The notes beneath the pieces are model-generated. The model did not search any database. It was not told where the DNA came from and saw only the letters and a program-made list of their open reading frames with translations. This document shows, in pieces, positions 42,666 through 45,802 of a stretch of 45,802 bases of DNA. The position numbers and the translations under genes are program-made. The stretch comes from an uncultured Collinsella sp. (GTDB lineage Bacteria; Actinomycetota; Coriobacteriia; Coriobacteriales; Coriobacteriaceae), in assembly GCA_938036665.1 (NCBI GenBank), contig CALHWR010000128.1, forward strand, positions 1 through 45,802. Reading direction: 5' to 3'. The stretch's first letter is position 1. Each line of letters starts with the position of its first letter.

Positions 42666-43922
42666 ATGGCTTCCACCAACTCCAACAAGGGTCGCGCCGT
42701 CGTGCTTTCCGCCGCGTGCGTCACCATGTTCTTCATCAGCTCCATCGCGCTGTACTCCGTCGTGTCCAAGAACCTGCTCGCCGTCTACCCCGAGTGGTCC
42801 AGCGCACTTACCTGGGCTTTCCCGGTCTTCCAGACCATCATGGCCGTGACGGGCATCTTCGCCGGCCGCATCTCCGATAAGATCGGCCCGCGCAACGTCG
42901 TGATCGCTGCCGCCGTGTGCTACGGCGTGGGCTGGTTCATGTCCGGCACCGTCACCGAGCCGTGGCAGTTCTACCTGTGGTTCTCGCTCGTCGCCGCCAT
43001 CGGCAACGGCCTGGGCTACAACCCCGCGCTCACCACCGGCCAAAAGTGGTTCATCGACAAAAAGGGCCTCGCCTCCGGCATCACCCTGGCCGCTTCGACC
43101 GCCGGCCCCGCTGTGCTGTCCCCGGTGCTCGCCTCGCTGCTCATCCCGAGTCTGGGCATCTTTGGCGCCCTCAAGGCACTCGGCGTCATCTTCTTTGTGA
43201 CGATCGCCGCCTCCGCCCTGTTCCTGAAGGCCCCCGAGGCCGGTTGGCTGCCCGAGGGCTTCGAGGCCCCCAAGGGCGGCGCGCACGCCGGTACCTTCGG
43301 CGACCTCACCCCGGGCGAGATGGTCAAAACCCCGCGCTTCTGGGTCCTCATCGTCACCTTCGCCTTTGCTGCCACTGCAGGCACCCTGCTTGTGGGCAAG
43401 GTTGCCTCCATCGCCGCCGTCCAGCTCTTCGCCGACCCCACGAGCGCCGCGGCCGTCGCCCTCGGTGGCGTGGTGGTCTCCGTCAACACCTGCGCCAACC
43501 TGGTCGGCCGCCTGTCCTTTGGTCAGATCATCGACAAGCTCGGCGCCTACAAGTCGCTGCTCATCAGCCTTGTCGTCACCATCGTCGCACTCGTCATCAT
43601 GTCGATGAGCTTTACGCAGAGCATGTTCTTTGTGGCGCTCGCCCTGCTCGGCTTTAGCTTTGGCGCCCTGCTCGTCATCTACCCGCCGCTTACCGGTGGC
43701 GCCTTTGGCACCAGCAACATCGGTGTCAACTACGGCATCATGTTCTTGGGCTATGCCGCTTCTACCTGGATCAGCCAGCCCATCACCGCCGTGCTGTATC
43801 ACGCCGAGGCCGGCAGCGCCGCCTACCAGCAGTCCTTCTACGGCGCCATCGTGATCGCCGCCATCGCCGTCGTACTCACCGTCTACATGATGGTCTCCGA
43901 CAGCAAGAAGAAGTCCGCCTAG
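42666..43922 (+). CDS. MFS transporter, OFA (oxalate/formate antiporter-like) family
   Basis: The 418-residue product has 12 membrane segments. It resembles OFA carriers: FPVFQTIMAVTGIFAGRISD with KIGPRNVVIAAAVCYGVGWF after it (the helix 2-3 loop motif), GNGLGYNPALTTGQKWFIDK, KGLASGITLAASTAGPAV, and a central loop with EMVKTPRFWVLIVTFAFA. OFA members carry oxalate, formate or other monocarboxylates; many have unknown substrates. ATG at 42666 has GAAAGAG. It lies 64 bases after the SDR gene and 68 before the oxidoreductase gene, with a palindrome in the latter gap. Confidence 0.9.
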   Translation: MASTNSNKGRAVVLSAACVTMFFISSIALYSVVSKNLLAVYPEWSSALTWAFPVFQTIMAVTGIFAGRISDKIGPRNVVIAAAVCYGVGWFMSGTVTEPWQFYLWFSLVAAIGNGLGYNPALTTGQKWFIDKKGLASGITLAASTAGPAVLSPVLASLLIPSLGIFGALKALGVIFFVTIAASALFLKAPEAGWLPEGFEAPKGGAHAGTFGDLTPGEMVKTPRFWVLIVTFAFAATAGTLLVGKVASIAAVQLFADPTSAAAVALGGVVVSVNTCANLVGRLSFGQIIDKLGAYKSLLISLVVTIVALVIMSMSFTQSMFFVALALLGFSFGALLVIYPPLTGGAFGTSNIGVNYGIMFLGYAASTWISQPITAVLYHAEAGSAAYQQSFYGAIVIAAIAVVLTVYMMVSDSKKKSA

Positions 43923-43929
43923 TTATACC

Positions 43930-43962
43930 AATGTGGCAAAGGGACAGTCCCTTTGCCACATT
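43930..43962. repeat. Perfect 33-nt palindrome (AATGTGGCAAAGGGAC type)
   Basis: AATGTGGCAAAGGGAC (43930-43945), one A, then GTCCCTTTGCCACATT (43947-43962). It is the best copy of a family also seen, less perfectly, at 16979-16999, 23694-23720 and 28595-28624, with a looser relative near 29642-29676. It lies 8 bases past the MFS stop and could attenuate the downstream oxidoreductase gene. Confidence 0.85.
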
Positions 43963-43990
43963 CGCCAGCCACCAGCATTAAGGAGTCGAA

Positions 43991-45031
43991 ATGTCTGAGC
44001 TCAACCCCGTCCGCATTGCCGTCATCGGCGCCGGCGCCATGGGCCGCAACCACATCCGCTTTGTCACCGAGGAGCCCGAGGCCGAGCTCGTCGCCATCGC
44101 CGACGCCTTTGAGGGCGCCCGCGCCACGGCCGAGGCCGCCGGCGTGCCGTTCTTTACCGATCCCGCCCAGATGATGGACGAGGTCAAGCCCGAGGCCGTC
44201 ATCATCGCCACCCCCAACGACCTGCACCTGGGCGTTGCCCGCGAGGCCATCAAGCGCAACATCGTGCCGCTGGTCGAAAAGCCGATCTCCAACGATCTCG
44301 AGGATGCCCAGGCCTTCGCCGCCGAGGCCGAGACCGCCGGCGTGCCCGTACTCGTGGGTCAGCACCGTCGCCACAACCCGTTTGTGAACAAGGCCAAGGA
44401 GATCATCGAGTCCGGCGAGCTGGGCAAGCTCACCGTGTCGAGCTTCCACTACATGATCTATAAGAACGACGAGTACTTCGACGTCGAGTGGCGCCGCAAG
44501 AAGGGTGCCGGCCCGATTCTGGTCAACCTGGTGCACGACGTCGACCTGCTCCGTTACCTGCTGGGCGAGCCCGTTGCCGTCCAGGGTATGCAGTCCAGCG
44601 CCGCCCGCGGTTTTGAGACCGAGGACTCCGCCGTGGTCAACGTCCGTTTTGCCGATGGCGCGCTTGCGAGCATGACCATCTCCGACGCCACCGCCAGCCC
44701 TTGGAACTGGGAGGCAACCGCTCGCGAGGATCCGCAGTACCGCCCCTTCGACGCCGACGCCTACTTTATCGGCGGCACCAAGGGCGCCCTGTCGCTGCCC
44801 CGCCTGCACCAGTTCTCCTACGACGGCGCCTCTAACTGGCACAAGCCGCTGCAGATGGAGATTCCGGCCGTCGACCCGGCGCTTCCCCACAAGATGCAGC
44901 TCAAGCACTTTGTGAAGGTCGTCCGCCGCGAGGTCGAGCCCGTCGTGACGCCGGCCGACAACGTCAAGACGCTCACGCTTCTCAACGCCGTCAAGGAGGC
45001 CGCCGAGACCGGCCAGCTCGTCGAGCTGTAA
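43991..45031 (+). CDS. Gfo/Idh/MocA family oxidoreductase
   Basis: These enzymes oxidise or reduce sugars, inositols and sugar acids with NAD(P). The 346-residue product has the N-terminal Rossmann motif RIAVIGAGAMGRNHIR, the catalytic EKPISNDLEDA (the conserved E-K-P lysine), and a C-terminal alpha/beta domain with GAGPILVNLVHDVDLLRYLL, where the G-G/P...D-x-x-x-H/D-D-x-x-L pattern carries the second catalytic residues. ATG at 43991 has AAGGAG. It probably works with the SDR and the OFA carrier on one catabolic route; the substrate is unknown. Confidence 0.93.
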   Translation: MSELNPVRIAVIGAGAMGRNHIRFVTEEPEAELVAIADAFEGARATAEAAGVPFFTDPAQMMDEVKPEAVIIATPNDLHLGVAREAIKRNIVPLVEKPISNDLEDAQAFAAEAETAGVPVLVGQHRRHNPFVNKAKEIIESGELGKLTVSSFHYMIYKNDEYFDVEWRRKKGAGPILVNLVHDVDLLRYLLGEPVAVQGMQSSAARGFETEDSAVVNVRFADGALASMTISDATASPWNWEATAREDPQYRPFDADAYFIGGTKGALSLPRLHQFSYDGASNWHKPLQMEIPAVDPALPHKMQLKHFVKVVRREVEPVVTPADNVKTLTLLNAVKEAAETGQLVEL

Positions 45032-45104
45032 CGCCTTAAGAGCGGCCGCGACAGAAACCCCATGCCGAGCCCCTCGGTCCGCCACAAATAAGCCCCTCTT
45101 CTTT

Positions 45105-45141
45105 GCCCCGCGAGCAGCCTCCTGCCCGCGGGGCTTTCTTT
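45105..45141 (+). terminator. Intrinsic terminator after the oxidoreductase gene
   Basis: GCCCCGCGAGCA (45105-45116) pairs with TGCCCGCGGGGC (45123-45134) with one mismatch, followed by TTTCTTT. It ends the SDR-MFS-oxidoreductase transcript before tex. Confidence 0.85.
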
Positions 45142-45214
45142 GCAGCCGCGGCGCGGGCGGGTGGTAGACTGGGTGGCTCATGCACCTGTAACGTACTCAC
45201 AGACAGGAAGTCCC

Positions 45215-45802
45215 ATGGATCTTATCGCCCAGCTCGCCCGCGAGCTCAACCTTAAGGCCGCCAACGTCGAGGCAGCCGTCAAGCTCATCGACGAGGGCAA
45301 CACCATCCCCTTTATCTCGCGCTACCGCAAGGAAGCCACGGGCGGCATGGACGACGTCGCCCTGCGCGCCCTCGACGAGCGCCTGTCCTACCTGCGCAAT
45401 CTTGAGCAGCGTAAAGAGGACGTCATTCTGCTCATCGACGCCCAGGGCAAACTCACGCCCGAACTCGAGCAGCAGATTCGCGAGGCCACACAGCTCCAGC
45501 GCGTCGAGGACCTTTACAAGCCCTACCGCAAAAAGCGCATGACTCGCGCGCAGAAGGCCCGCGAGGCCGGCCTGGAGCCGCTCGCCAACATGATCATCAT
45601 GCAGGCATCCGCCAAGGGCAGCGCGCTCGACACCGCCGCGGCATACGTTAACGAGGAGGCCGGCTTCGACACGCCCGAGAAGGCGCTTGCCGGCGCCGCC
45701 GACATCGTGGCCGAGACGGTAGCCGAGGACCCGGAGAACGTCGCCGACCTGCGCACCTTTACGCAAAACACCGCCGACATCGTCGTCGAGGCCACCGACC
45801 CC
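45215..45802 (+). CDS. tex: Tex-family RNA-binding transcription accessory protein (5' part)
   Basis: Tex proteins are conserved nucleic-acid-binding factors with a helix-hairpin-helix, YqgF-like and S1 domains. The window holds the first 196 codons: the N-terminal helical domain with AVKLIDEGNTIPFISRYRKE, ATGGMDDVALRALDERLSYL and VEDLYKPYRKKRMTRAQKAR (the family's L-x-D-L-Y-x-P-Y-x-x-K-R-x-T). ATG at 45215 follows CAGGAAG. The frame runs open to the window end. A TAGACT sequence near 45164 is a possible -10. Confidence 0.95.
   Translation, partial: MDLIAQLARELNLKAANVEAAVKLIDEGNTIPFISRYRKEATGGMDDVALRALDERLSYLRNLEQRKEDVILLIDAQGKLTPELEQQIREATQLQRVEDLYKPYRKKRMTRAQKAREAGLEPLANMIIMQASAKGSALDTAAAYVNEEAGFDTPEKALAGAADIVAETVAEDPENVADLRTFTQNTADIVVEATDP

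Overview
The window looks like chromosome from a high-GC anaerobic gut actinobacterium of the class Coriobacteriia, most likely Collinsella. This rests on G/C-ending codon use, frequent GTG/TTG starts, Actinobacteria-like protein sequences and many short palindromic repeats at gene ends. It is inferred from the sequence; no database was searched.

Layout. 1-9700 (minus strand): an LCP cell-wall ligase and murA follow a complete F1Fo ATP synthase operon (atpI-like, B, E, F, H, A, G, D, C) with a clear promoter. 9890-12958 (minus): upp, glpK and tsaC. 13093-13790: a hicAB toxin-antitoxin pair with an AT-rich promoter/operator. 13805-16712: prmC with a 120-residue insert, then prfA, the release factor PrmC methylates. 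17004-21396: an amino-acid ABC transporter (binding protein, permease, ATPase) followed by an M20 peptidase. 21677-23519: a LacX-type epimerase and an unrecognised membrane-anchored protein. 23715-29567 (minus): the most interesting block, described below. 29729-36022 (mostly plus): an MFS exporter, a DUF4143 ATPase behind three phased palindromes, a small phosphatase, pyridoxamine kinase with a TIGR04076 protein, and a Fic enzyme. 36043-40298: a MarR regulator overlapping a heterodimeric ABC exporter. 40608-45031: a LysR regulator divergent from an SDR, OFA-type MFS and Gfo/Idh/MocA cluster. 45215-45802: the start of tex, cut by the window edge.

The candidate new system is a prenylated-FMN (prFMN) decarboxylase block: a UbiD enzyme resembling gallate/protocatechuate decarboxylases, its UbiX flavin prenyltransferase, a DASS-type anion transporter, a MerR regulator with a ligand domain, and a two-domain protein. 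The N-terminal domain of that protein resembles LpdD, the prFMN chaperone. Its C-terminal domain is a type-1 isopentenyl-diphosphate isomerase fold that keeps the metal ligands but has lost the catalytic cysteine. I infer that it links supply of the C5 prenyl group to cofactor loading of UbiD.

A second notable signal is a structured repeat in three copies (1-102, 15489-15644, 21519-21676). Each directly abuts the stop codon of an unrelated gene. Base-pair covariation between copies supports a conserved RNA or DNA fold. Further palindrome families sit at many gene 3' ends. I saw no tRNA, rRNA, CRISPR array, insertion sequence or prophage gene.
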